Shown one piece after another: positions 1-6,198 of a stretch of 12,737 bases of DNA (positions within the stretch are counted from its first letter, which is position 1; every line of letters begins with the position of its first letter). Location of the stretch: assembly GCA_946530775.1 (NCBI GenBank), contig CAMNAH010000017.1, positions 1 through 12,737 on the forward strand, written 5' to 3'. The stretch is from an uncultured Coriobacteriales bacterium. Lineage in GTDB: Bacteria > Actinomycetota > Coriobacteriia > Coriobacteriales > Atopobiaceae. Below the pieces are notes generated by a model, which ran no database searches, was not told the DNA's origin, and was given only the letters and a program-made list of their open reading frames with translations. Position numbers and translations under genes: made by a program.

Positions 1-1
1 C

Positions 2-1141
2 GACGAGGGCCCGGGATTCCCGTTTTGGCTGCCCAACGGCATGCGCCTCAAGAACTCCCTCATGGACTACTGGCATGAGATGCAGACCGCATACGGCTAT
101 GATGAGGTGCAGACGCCCATCATCCTCTCGCGCAAGCTCTGGGAGACCTCCGGCCACTGGGATCACTACAAGGCCAACATGTACACCACGCTCATCGACG
201 AGGAGGACTACGCCGTCAAGCCCATGAACTGCCCCGGCGCGTGCCTCATCTACAAGAGCAAGCCGCGCAGCTACCGAGAGCTGCCGCTCAAGCTCGCCGA
301 GGCGGGCCTCGACCACAGGCATGAGATGCGCGGAGCGCTGCACGGCCTGTTCCGCGTGCGCTCGTTCACCCAGGACGATGCTCATCTCTTCGTCACGCCC
401 GAGCAGATCACGAGCCTCGTCACCGAGACTGCCGCCCTCATCACCTCCTACTACAAGCAGTTCGGCTTCCCCTATCATGTGGAGCTCTCAACCCGTCCCG
501 AGGATTCGATGGGATCCGATGAGGATTGGGCGCTTGCCGAGGCCGGCCTCAAGGAGGCCCTCGAGACCATGGGTGTCGACTACATCCTCAACGAGGGCGA
601 CGGCGCCTTCTACGGACCCAAGATCGACTTCCACCTCACCGACTGCCTGGGACGCACGTGGCAGTGCGGCACCATCCAGCTCGACTTCCAGCTCCCGCAG
701 AACTTCGAGCTCGAATACACGGGTGCCGACGGCCAGAAGCACCGCCCGATCATGATCCACCGCGCGGGCTTCGGCAGCTTCGAGCGCTTCATCGGCATGC
801 TCACCGAGCAGTATGCCGGCAAGTTCCCCACCTGGCTCGCTCCGTGCCAGGTCAAGGTGCTTCCCGTCTCCGAGAAGACCCGCGACTATGCCAAGGAGGT
901 CGCCGATAAGCTTAAATCCGCCGGCATCCGCGTCAAGGTCGACGAGCGTGACGAGAAGATCGGCTACAAGATCCGCGAGGCGCGTTCGGTCGACCGTGTG
1001 CCGTACATGCTCATCCTCGGTGAGAAGGAGGCCGAGGCGGGCAACATCTCGGTGCGCGACCGCTCCAACGAGACTGCTCCCTGGGATATCGACGAGTTCA
1101 TCGCGAGCATCACGCGCGAGATCGTCGAGCGCAGGGGCTAG
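2..1141 (+). CDS. thrS: Threonine--tRNA ligase, 5' end cut off by window
   Basis: Class II aminoacyl-tRNA synthetase that charges tRNA-Thr in the cytoplasm. The frame is already open at base 2, so the start lies upstream of the window. About 380 residues are present, covering the catalytic core and the whole anticodon-binding domain; the N-terminal TGS and editing domains are missing because of the window edge. Counting from the Met codon at 41, the three zinc/substrate ligands of the family are all visible: Cys64 in PMNCPG, the His of FTQDDAH, and the His of IMIHRA. The class II motif 2 region (RHEMRGALHGLFRVRSFTQDD) and the motif 3 region (GSFERFIGML) are intact. From about residue 270 comes the anticodon-binding domain (PCQVKVLPVSEK, then KIGYKIREA and VPYMLILGEKE). 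It ends TAG at 1139-1141, 35 bp before the next gene. The identification is secure; only its 5' extent is unknown. Confidence 0.97.
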   Translation, partial: DEGPGFPFWLPNGMRLKNSLMDYWHEMQTAYGYDEVQTPIILSRKLWETSGHWDHYKANMYTTLIDEEDYAVKPMNCPGACLIYKSKPRSYRELPLKLAEAGLDHRHEMRGALHGLFRVRSFTQDDAHLFVTPEQITSLVTETAALITSYYKQFGFPYHVELSTRPEDSMGSDEDWALAEAGLKEALETMGVDYILNEGDGAFYGPKIDFHLTDCLGRTWQCGTIQLDFQLPQNFELEYTGADGQKHRPIMIHRAGFGSFERFIGMLTEQYAGKFPTWLAPCQVKVLPVSEKTRDYAKEVADKLKSAGIRVKVDERDEKIGYKIREARSVDRVPYMLILGEKEAEAGNISVRDRSNETAPWDIDEFIASITREIVERRG

Positions 1142-1176
1142 GATCGCTTGTTCAGGCCACGTTGTAAGGAGAGACC

Positions 1177-1509
1177 ATGGCAGATGAGTTCGACGAGTTC
1201 GTAGACAAAGCCGAAGATTATGCCGAGAAGGCCGCTGATGCCGCCGGAGATCTGTTCGACAAGGCCAGGGAAGGTGCGAGCGATTTGATCGACAAGGCCA
1301 AGGAGGCTGCTCCCGGTGTGGTCGAGGCCGCGCAGGACATGGCCGCTAAGGTTGCCGAGGGCGCCTCGAACCTGGTCGACAAGGCCAAGGAGGCTGCTCC
1401 GGGTGTTGTCGAGAGCGTCCAAAACGCAGCCGACAAGGCCAAGGACTTCATCGAGGAGACCACCGGCATCGATATCGATGGCGATGGCAAGGTCGGAAAG
1501 ACCGAGTAG
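1177..1509 (+). CDS. Small amphipathic repeat protein with a C-terminal EF-hand-like loop
   Basis: A 110-residue protein that I cannot assign to a named family. ATG 1177 follows a good ribosome binding site (AAGGAGAG, 1168-1173 region). Residues 32-60 and 61-89 are a near-exact 29-residue tandem repeat (each opens EGAS and contains DKAKEAAPGVVE); at DNA level 1291-1326 and 1378-1413 differ at only 2 of 36 bases. The K/E/A-rich composition with hydrophobics every 3-4 residues predicts long amphipathic helices, as in LEA-like, apolipoprotein-like or YtxH-like proteins. The last 12 residues (99-110) match a canonical EF-hand loop: Asp at positions 1, 3 and 5, Gly at 6, hydrophobic at 8, Glu at 12, with that Glu being the final residue. 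There is no signal peptide or membrane segment. A strong terminator follows, so it may be transcribed with thrS or alone. Stress or surface/membrane association is a guess. Confidence 0.8.
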   Translation: MADEFDEFVDKAEDYAEKAADAAGDLFDKAREGASDLIDKAKEAAPGVVEAAQDMAAKVAEGASNLVDKAKEAAPGVVESVQNAADKAKDFIEETTGIDIDGDGKVGKTE

Positions 1510-1527
1510 CTCCTACATGCGTTTTGC

Positions 1528-1563
1528 CAAGGCCCCGGACATGCGCCGGGGCCTTTCTCTTTG
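1528..1563 (+). terminator. Rho-independent terminator after the repeat-protein gene
   Basis: An 8-bp perfect GC stem (GGCCCCGG 1531-1538 with CCGGGGCC 1546-1553), extended by AA/TT at its base, encloses a 7-nt loop and is followed by the T-rich run TTTCTCTTT. It sits 19 bp after the stop codon at 1509. It ends only about 20 bp before the next start codon at 1583, so it could also limit read-through into that gene. Confidence 0.9.
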
Positions 1564-1582
1564 CTCAAGGATTGGACGTGCG

Positions 1583-2182
1583 ATGCCCATGCGTTTGGAA
1601 ACCCGCTATGTGGAATATGACGGAACGGCTGCCGAGCTCTCGCGCGAGCTGTTCGGCGAGGATGCTGTTTCGGTGCTCGGGGGAACGCCGATTGCCTGCC
1701 GTATCCCCGAAGCAGGCCGCGTGGCTGACGTGACGCTTGCCACCTTCGCCGGCGTCAATCCCGCGCGCATCAAGGCCCGCGCATACATCGAGCGCATGTG
1801 CCGCGTGCTCGGCGATCCCAACACACGCGTTTTCGCTGTGAGGGGAGAGGGATTGGGGGATCTGCCCGGCATGCTCGACGGCGCTTCGTCTGCGGAGCTT
1901 GCCTCACGCGAAGAGGCATTCGCGTCCACGTTGCGCATCCAAAACGACAACGCTGCGACCATTGCGCACTATCTCGTGTGCCATCCGCGCGTAGCCGAGG
2001 TGCGCTATCCGGGTCTCAAGCACGACGAGTGCTTCGATATCGCGGCGCAGGTCCTCGTTCACGGTTTTGGTAACGTGATCGACTACCTTGTCGAGGACGC
2101 TGGCGACTACGTGCGCTTCCAGGCGACATCCTCAGATCCCTTCGATCAGGTCGACCGCCTTGAAGCGACGCTCGCATCTTAA
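1583..2182 (+). CDS. Small protein resembling part of a Cys/Met-metabolism PLP enzyme, no catalytic lysine
   Basis: A 199-residue protein. From about residue 110 it resembles the C-terminal half of MetB / O-acetylhomoserine sulfhydrylase-type enzymes: a helix with LRIQNDNAATIAHYL, then HPRVAEVRYPGL, then a GFGNVIDYL segment where the family has GFG-x(2)-SFEL. It then seems to jump directly to the family's final helix (SSDPFDQVDRLEATL, compare the conserved GxEDxxDLxxDLexAL). Families of this type are about 380-430 residues and carry an SxTKY lysine that binds PLP; neither the lysine nor the large PLP domain is present. The first 100 residues (LETRYVEYDGTAAELSREL onward) I do not recognise. 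ATG 1583 is preceded by AAGGA (1567-1571) at 11 nt; ATG 1589 is an alternative. Codon use is like its neighbours and no stop interrupts it, so it may be a retained protein and not a decaying pseudogene. Catalysis by PLP chemistry is unlikely. Confidence 0.6.
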   Translation: MPMRLETRYVEYDGTAAELSRELFGEDAVSVLGGTPIACRIPEAGRVADVTLATFAGVNPARIKARAYIERMCRVLGDPNTRVFAVRGEGLGDLPGMLDGASSAELASREEAFASTLRIQNDNAATIAHYLVCHPRVAEVRYPGLKHDECFDIAAQVLVHGFGNVIDYLVEDAGDYVRFQATSSDPFDQVDRLEATLAS

Positions 2183-2205
2183 ATGCGCTCGCGCTGGAAA
2201 TGTCG

Positions 2206-2211
2206 TACGAT
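2206..2211 (+). promoter_or_regulatory. Candidate -10 element upstream of the PTS IIB gene
   Basis: TACGAT followed by AG lies in the 78-bp gap, about 50 bp before the ATG at 2261. The same TAnnATAG form recurs at 3425 and 9660. No clear -35 hexamer is seen 16-18 bp upstream, so support is modest. Confidence 0.3.
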
Positions 2212-2260
2212 AGTCAGCAATAGACCTCGGGGAACGCGCCCACGGCTGAAGGGTATTCCT

Positions 2261-2740
2261 ATGGCAGCAGACATCTCGCTTGTCCGCATCGATGACCGTC
2301 TCATCCACGGCCAGGTCGTTACGGCATGGCTCAAGAGCTTTCCGAGCGATGCGATCCTCGTGGTCGACGACTCGGTTGCCACCGACGATCTGATGAAGCG
2401 CGTCCTGCGCGCCGCAGCGCCCAAGGGCTCGACGGTCATCGCTTTGACCGTCGACGATGCGGTTGCCTACCTCTCGGACGAGGCCCATGACGGCCAGGAG
2501 GTCATGATCATCTCGCGGGGACCCGAGGCCATCGAGCATCTCATCGACGGCGGCGTCGCCATCGAATCGGTCATACTGGGCGGTATGGGCCTGCGCGCGG
2601 ACCGTATGAGGCTCAATCGCAACATCTCTGCGACCGAGGATGAGATCGCATGCATGAAGCGGCTCATCGAGAAGGGCGCCGAGGTGGGCTACCATCTCGT
2701 GCCCCAGGAGTCCTACGTGCCCCTCGAGAAGCTGCTCTAG
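2261..2740 (+). CDS. PTS mannose/fructose/sorbose family IIB component, orphan
   Basis: 159 residues, full length for the EIIB-Man/Sor family. In the phosphotransferase system IIB accepts phosphate from IIA on a histidine and passes it to the sugar brought in by the IIC/IID membrane pair. The N-terminal signature RIDDRLIHGQVV is intact, with the phospho-accepting histidine at residue 16. ATG 2261 has GAAGGG at 2248-2253, 7 nt upstream; an in-frame ATG at 2183 has no ribosome binding site and would add an unconserved tail. No IIA, IIC or IID gene lies next to it in the window, which is unusual because these genes are normally clustered. The next gene, a HAD phosphatase, begins 18 bp downstream and may be co-transcribed. 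It could serve a permease encoded elsewhere or have become a phosphorylation-dependent regulator; its sugar specificity cannot be read from the sequence. Confidence 0.92.
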   Translation: MAADISLVRIDDRLIHGQVVTAWLKSFPSDAILVVDDSVATDDLMKRVLRAAAPKGSTVIALTVDDAVAYLSDEAHDGQEVMIISRGPEAIEHLIDGGVAIESVILGGMGLRADRMRLNRNISATEDEIACMKRLIEKGAEVGYHLVPQESYVPLEKLL

Positions 2741-2758
2741 GGCTTTCCTCCTCTCGCT

Positions 2759-3427
2759 ATGAACTTCCCGGACAATCCCAAAGCCGTGCTCTTCGATATG
2801 GACGGCACGGTGGTCGATTCCGAGCCGCTCCGCTGCCTCGAGCTCGTCGAGCTCATGCGTGCGCACGGTGCCGCCATGGAAGACCATGAATTCGACCATC
2901 TCATCGGCTCCGATACGGCGACGCTGCTTGCCGTCATGCAGGAGGTGCTCGATCGCGAGGGAATCCAGAAGGACGCGCTGTCGGTGCTCATGTCGCATTC
3001 GGGCAGGCGCGAGGATGCCTATCTCGACCCGCGCTGTGCGCCCTTCGACGGCGTGGAATCCTTCCTGCGCGACCTCAGGTCGCGCGGCATCCTGACCGCG
3101 CTCGTCTCCAACACGCCGACCTACGCGCTCATGTGCGCGCTCAACCGCTTCCGCCTGGCAGGCCTGTTCGATGCCGTCATAGGCGGCGATATGGTCGAGC
3201 GCGCCAAACCCGACCCGCAAGGCTATCTGCTTGCGATGCGGCTGCTCGGCGTCGAGCCTTCTGACTGCATCGTCATCGAGGACACGCCCTCCGGCATCGA
3301 TTCCGGCCTTGCTGCGGGCGCCTTCGTATGCGCGCGCGACAACGGCGCGGGCATACTCGACCTTTCGGCTGCGCATATGCGGTTCTCGAGCTATGCCGAC
3401 CTTCGCCTCAGTGAGCGCATGGCGTAG
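2759..3427 (+). CDS. HAD-superfamily hydrolase, beta-phosphoglucomutase-like subfamily
   Basis: 222 residues, normal length for the group. All HAD motifs are visible: motif I FDMDGTVVD with the nucleophile Asp13 and the acid/base Asp15; motif II LVSNTPT; motif III lysine in AKPDPQGY; motif IV VIEDTPSGI. A helical cap lies between about residues 17 and 95, as in beta-phosphoglucomutases and small sugar-phosphate phosphatases. The most likely role is cytosolic removal of phosphate from, or isomerisation of, a sugar phosphate; the substrate cannot be told. ATG 2759 lacks a Shine-Dalgarno sequence: the leader instead contains CCTCCT (2747-2752), identical to the anti-Shine-Dalgarno core. Translation may therefore depend on ribosomes finishing the IIB gene 18 bp upstream. 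The pairing with a PTS IIB suggests, but does not prove, a link to imported sugar phosphates. Confidence 0.9.
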   Translation: MNFPDNPKAVLFDMDGTVVDSEPLRCLELVELMRAHGAAMEDHEFDHLIGSDTATLLAVMQEVLDREGIQKDALSVLMSHSGRREDAYLDPRCAPFDGVESFLRDLRSRGILTALVSNTPTYALMCALNRFRLAGLFDAVIGGDMVERAKPDPQGYLLAMRLLGVEPSDCIVIEDTPSGIDSGLAAGAFVCARDNGAGILDLSAAHMRFSSYADLRLSERMA

Positions 3428-3430
3428 AAT
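3425..3430 (+). promoter_or_regulatory. Candidate -10 element for the lipoprotein gene
   Basis: TAGAAT (5 of 6 to the sigma-70 consensus), followed by AG, overlaps the stop codon of the HAD gene and lies 43 bp before the lipoprotein ATG at 3474. TTCGCC at 3402-3407 is a weak -35 candidate with 17-bp spacing. Confidence 0.4.
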
Positions 3431-3473
3431 AGGTGCGTTGAACATCCCATTCCCACGAGAGGGGTTCGGTTCC

Positions 3474-4067
3474 ATGAAGGCAAAGCTCCGTGCAATCGCC
3501 ATGCTTCTGTGCGCGTTCGTCGTATCGGTCTCGATCGGCGCCTGCTCGCTGTTCAGCGGCGAGGAGGGCGATGTGCGCGATATCGTCGACAACACGATGA
3601 AGATCTTCAAGTTCGCCGAGAATTCCGATGCCGCGAGCTTCGCCGACCAGAACACCCTCGATACGCTGAGCGCCTATGGCGTCGACGCCGATGAGTTCCT
3701 CGCATACTGCTTCAAGAACCTCGAGTGGGAGATCGGCGACGTGAAGCTCTCGGGCGATTCGGGCACCGTTGCCATCTCGATCACCAACGTCAACCTCGGC
3801 ACGGCCCTTGAGAAGGCCGGCGAGCAGTTCGAGGCATTCGCGGAGACCGACGAGGCCCAGGCGCTCTTCGACGAGCAGGGCGAGAGCGCGCTCGTGGCCA
3901 AGCTCTTCGAGTTCTTCTATGCCGCCATCGATTCGGGCGAGCTCGAGACCACGACGACCGATGTGACGATCCAGGTCTATAAGACCGAGGAGGGCACGTG
4001 GGATATCCAGCCCGATAACGATGCCTTCTACCGTGCGCTCTACGGTGGCGCAAACTTCAATATCTAG
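3474..4067 (+). CDS. Predicted lipoprotein of unknown function
   Basis: 197 residues. The N-terminus is a lipoprotein signal peptide: basic start (MKAKLR), hydrophobic core (about 7-20), then the lipobox IGAC with the lipidated cysteine at residue 24. The mature protein should be anchored to the outer face of the cytoplasmic membrane. It is acidic and soluble-looking, with no further membrane segment. Residues 35-90 are helical (an IVDNTMKIFKFAENSD stretch), and the remainder mixes strands and helices (AISITNVNLGTALEKAG, TIQVYKTEEGTWDIQPDNDAFYRAL), which recalls the DUF-type 'DUF5105/NTF2-like' lipoproteins of Gram-positive gut bacteria; that comparison is from memory and tentative. ATG 3474 has GAGAGGGG (3457-3464) 9 nt upstream; the same frame is open much further upstream but inside the HAD gene. 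Its stop shares the palindrome CTAG (4064-4067) with the folA stop on the other strand. Confidence 0.85.
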   Translation: MKAKLRAIAMLLCAFVVSVSIGACSLFSGEEGDVRDIVDNTMKIFKFAENSDAASFADQNTLDTLSAYGVDADEFLAYCFKNLEWEIGDVKLSGDSGTVAISITNVNLGTALEKAGEQFEAFAETDEAQALFDEQGESALVAKLFEFFYAAIDSGELETTTTDVTIQVYKTEEGTWDIQPDNDAFYRALYGGANFNI

Positions 4068-4549
4068 AGGCGCCTATACAGTGCGAAGTGGAACGGGATG
4101 CCGCTGGCCGTGAACTCGGTCTCCGAGACATCCGCGCAGAGCCAGCGGTCGTCCTCATCCAGATTGGGGAAGTAGGCGTCGGCTTCGAGCACGCAATCGT
4201 GGTAGGTCACGTACGCCTCGTCGCAGAGGTCGATGAACTGCGTGTAGAGCGAGGCGCCGCCGATGAGCCATGTTCTCTCGCCATGGGCGTCTGCCAGCGC
4301 AAGCGCCTCGTCGATCGAGCCTGCAACCTCAACGCCCTCGGCTGCAAAGTCGCGGCTCCTGGTGAGCACGATGTTGTTCCTGCCCACGAGCGGGCCTCCG
4401 GGGAGGCTCTCGAAGGTCTTGCGCCCCATGATCACGCTCCCGCCCATGGTGAGCTCCTTGAAGCGCTTCATGTCGGCGCGATTGCGCACGAGCAGCTGCC
4501 CGTCGCGTCCGATGCCCCAATCCGCCGTCACCGATACGATCGCATCCAT
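4064..4549 (-). CDS. folA: Dihydrofolate reductase
   Basis: 161 residues, the usual size of bacterial DHFR. It reduces dihydrofolate to tetrahydrofolate with NADPH, regenerating the cofactor that thymidylate synthase oxidises. Visible family features are the N-terminal strand and Met20-type loop (AIVSVTADWGIGRDGQLL), the substrate-binding acid Asp26 in ADMKRFKELT, the NADPH-binding stretch VIMGRKTFESLP, and the IGGASLYTQFI glycine pair near residue 95. The start at 4549 has GGAGG (4556-4560) 6 nt upstream, overlapping the thyA stop codon at 4560-4562. The two genes are therefore probably translationally coupled. The upstream in-frame extension to 4624 lies inside thyA and is rejected. Last gene of the minus-strand operon. 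Confidence 0.95.
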   Translation of the reverse strand: MDAIVSVTADWGIGRDGQLLVRNRADMKRFKELTMGGSVIMGRKTFESLPGGPLVGRNNIVLTRSRDFAAEGVEVAGSIDEALALADAHGERTWLIGGASLYTQFIDLCDEAYVTYHDCVLEADAYFPNLDEDDRWLCADVSETEFTASGIPFHFALYRRL

Positions 4550-4559
4550 GGCATGCCTC

Positions 4560-5408
4560 CTACACAGCGATGGGGATGTTCTTGATCTGCGGACCCGCCT
4601 GGTAGTCCTCGACGATGAGGTCATCGGTGGTGAACGCGTAGAAATCGGTCACCGCGGGGTTGAGCGAGACCTTGGGCGCGGGGAACGTGGGACGGGCGAT
4701 GAGCTCGCGCACGATGTCCACATGGCGGTCGTAGATGTGCGCGTCGGCGATCATGTGGACGAGCTCGCCTGCGATCATGCCGCTTACCTGGGCCACCATC
4801 ATGAGCAGGATGGCGTACTGGCACACGTTCCAGTTGTTGGCGGCGAGCACGTCCTGGCTGCGCTGCATGAGCACCATGTTGAGTGTGGGCTTATCGGCGC
4901 CGGGATCCTGCGTGACGTTGTAGATCACGTTGTAGGCGCACGGATACAGATGCATCTCGGAGAGATCGGCGAAGGTGTAGAGGTTGGTCATGATGCGACG
5001 CGAATACGGGTTCTCGCGCAGGTCCTTGAGCACGCGGTCCATCTGGTCGTAGTCGCCGTCCGCGTAGTGGGAGACCTGGCCCACCTGGTATCCGTAGGCT
5101 TTGCCGATCGAGCCGGTCTCATCGGCCCACTCGTCCCAGATGTGGGGCTTGAGGTCGTTGATGTTGTTCGATTTGCGCTGGTAGATCCAGAGAATCTCGT
5201 CCATGCAGCTCTTGAGGCCGGTCTTGCGCAACGTGAGCGCGGGAAACTCCTCGCGCAGGTCGTAGCGGTTACATACGCCGAACTTCTTGATGGTGTAGGC
5301 GCTTGTGCCATCCTCCCACACGGGGCGCACTTTCTGGCCCTCGGTGGTGGTGCCATGCTCGATGATATCGGTGCACATGTCGATGAAAATCGTATCGGCC
5401 TTGCTCAT
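4560..5408 (-). CDS. thyA: Thymidylate synthase, ThyA type (Bacillus/phage-like variant)
   Basis: 282 residues. Methylates dUMP to dTMP using methylene-tetrahydrofolate, releasing dihydrofolate for the FolA encoded next. The nucleophile is Cys157 in MHLYPCAYNV; the substrate-binding QRSQDV, NNWNVCQYA and DAHIYDRH segments follow, and the C-terminus ends IPIAV as in the family. The sequence around the cysteine (PCAYN where most ThyA have PCH) and the KSNNINDLKPHIWDEW insert resemble the divergent ThyA of Bacillus subtilis and its phages more than the E. coli type. I start it at ATG 5408, preceded by AGGGGTGG; GTG 5417 is in frame but falls within that binding site. The preceding gene ends 11 bp upstream. 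An intact catalytic set argues for an active enzyme. Confidence 0.95.
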   Translation of the reverse strand: MSKADTIFIDMCTDIIEHGTTTEGQKVRPVWEDGTSAYTIKKFGVCNRYDLREEFPALTLRKTGLKSCMDEILWIYQRKSNNINDLKPHIWDEWADETGSIGKAYGYQVGQVSHYADGDYDQMDRVLKDLRENPYSRRIMTNLYTFADLSEMHLYPCAYNVIYNVTQDPGADKPTLNMVLMQRSQDVLAANNWNVCQYAILLMMVAQVSGMIAGELVHMIADAHIYDRHVDIVRELIARPTFPAPKVSLNPAVTDFYAFTTDDLIVEDYQAGPQIKNIPIAV

Positions 5409-5419
5409 CTCGACCACCC

Positions 5420-6196
5420 CTAACGCGTCTTCGACAGCTTAAGCGCCTCTTCGAGAGATGAGGCGGCGGCATCGGTGCTCTCGCGGATCGCCCTGTCCGT
5501 CTCTACCAAGGTATTAAAGTCTATATCATCGTCGCCGAGCAACAGCTCGAGCTCGCTCTTCATATAACGATAACGCCCCGCGAGGTCCTCCGATGCCGCG
5601 GCGAGCGCCTCTGCGACGGCATCGCTTTGCGTCTTGGGCATCGCAAGAGCGGCAGCTTGCGCGGCATAGGCATCGATTCGCGCCTGCGCCTCTGCGATCT
5701 TCTCGGGCGCGTGGGCATCGTCGCGTGCAGCGCTGCGCAGGAGCATGTCGACCTCATGCGCGCAGCTCGCATCGAGTTGGGCGAGCGAGCGCACATAGGA
5801 GCTCACCTCGCTGTCAGCATTCGCATAGGTGAATGCGGGAAGGGAACTGTCGAGATCGGTGTGCGCGGCTGCGAGTCCAAACGATATCGCCTCGGCACGC
5901 GCAACGGGCCTGATCTGCCGCTCCTCATCTGCGGTGCCGTCCAGAGGCAGGGGAGAGGCCCCCTTGCTCTCGGGAAGCCCGGCTGCGGCATCTTCCGTTT
6001 GAGGGTTTGCCATGGCTGTATCGAGCAGGTACGCGAGACGCCGCCCCGCGATGCCCTCGAACATCACCGTGAAGGCAAGGCAGAACACGACGATGAACAG
6101 CGCGAACGCGGAGAGAATATAGACGAGCGGCCCCGACGAGTTGTCGCTCGACGTCGTCGCGCTCGATGTCTCCACGATGCCGCGGTTCTCTTCCAT
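5420..6196 (-). CDS. Single-pass membrane protein of unknown function
   Basis: 258 residues; I do not recognise the family. A short polar N-terminus rich in Ser/Thr (1-22) is followed by one strongly hydrophobic segment at about 23-47 (PLVYILSAFALFIVVFCLAF). The remaining roughly 210 residues are alanine- and glutamate-rich and mostly helical, probably outside the membrane, with coiled-coil-like stretches around 150-258 (for example EKIAEAQARIDAYAAQAAALA). A weak trace of low complexity (EDAAAGLPESKGASPLP) forms a linker near 68-85. The start ATG at 6196 lies 2 bp after the thioesterase TGA, so its translation is probably coupled to that gene. Its stop lies 11 bp before thyA. The upstream open frame to 6472 is inside the thioesterase gene and is not coding. 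The operon position does not reveal a role. Confidence 0.8.
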   Translation of the reverse strand: MEENRGIVETSSATTSSDNSSGPLVYILSAFALFIVVFCLAFTVMFEGIAGRRLAYLLDTAMANPQTEDAAAGLPESKGASPLPLDGTADEERQIRPVARAEAISFGLAAAHTDLDSSLPAFTYANADSEVSSYVRSLAQLDASCAHEVDMLLRSAARDDAHAPEKIAEAQARIDAYAAQAAALAMPKTQSDAVAEALAAASEDLAGRYRYMKSELELLLGDDDIDFNTLVETDRAIRESTDAAASSLEEALKLSKTR

Positions 6197-6198
6197 CG

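Noticed and set aside
2132..3655. Long minus-strand open frame of about 500 codons
   Set aside because: It lies opposite the IIB, HAD and lipoprotein genes, all of which have clear motifs. The protein is rich in His/Arg/Glu with no family features, as expected from the complement of GC-rich coding DNA.
4263..5423. Plus-strand open frame of 386 codons opposite folA and thyA
   Set aside because: Both opposite genes are certain enzymes. The frame has no ribosome binding site and an artefact-like His/Val-rich composition.
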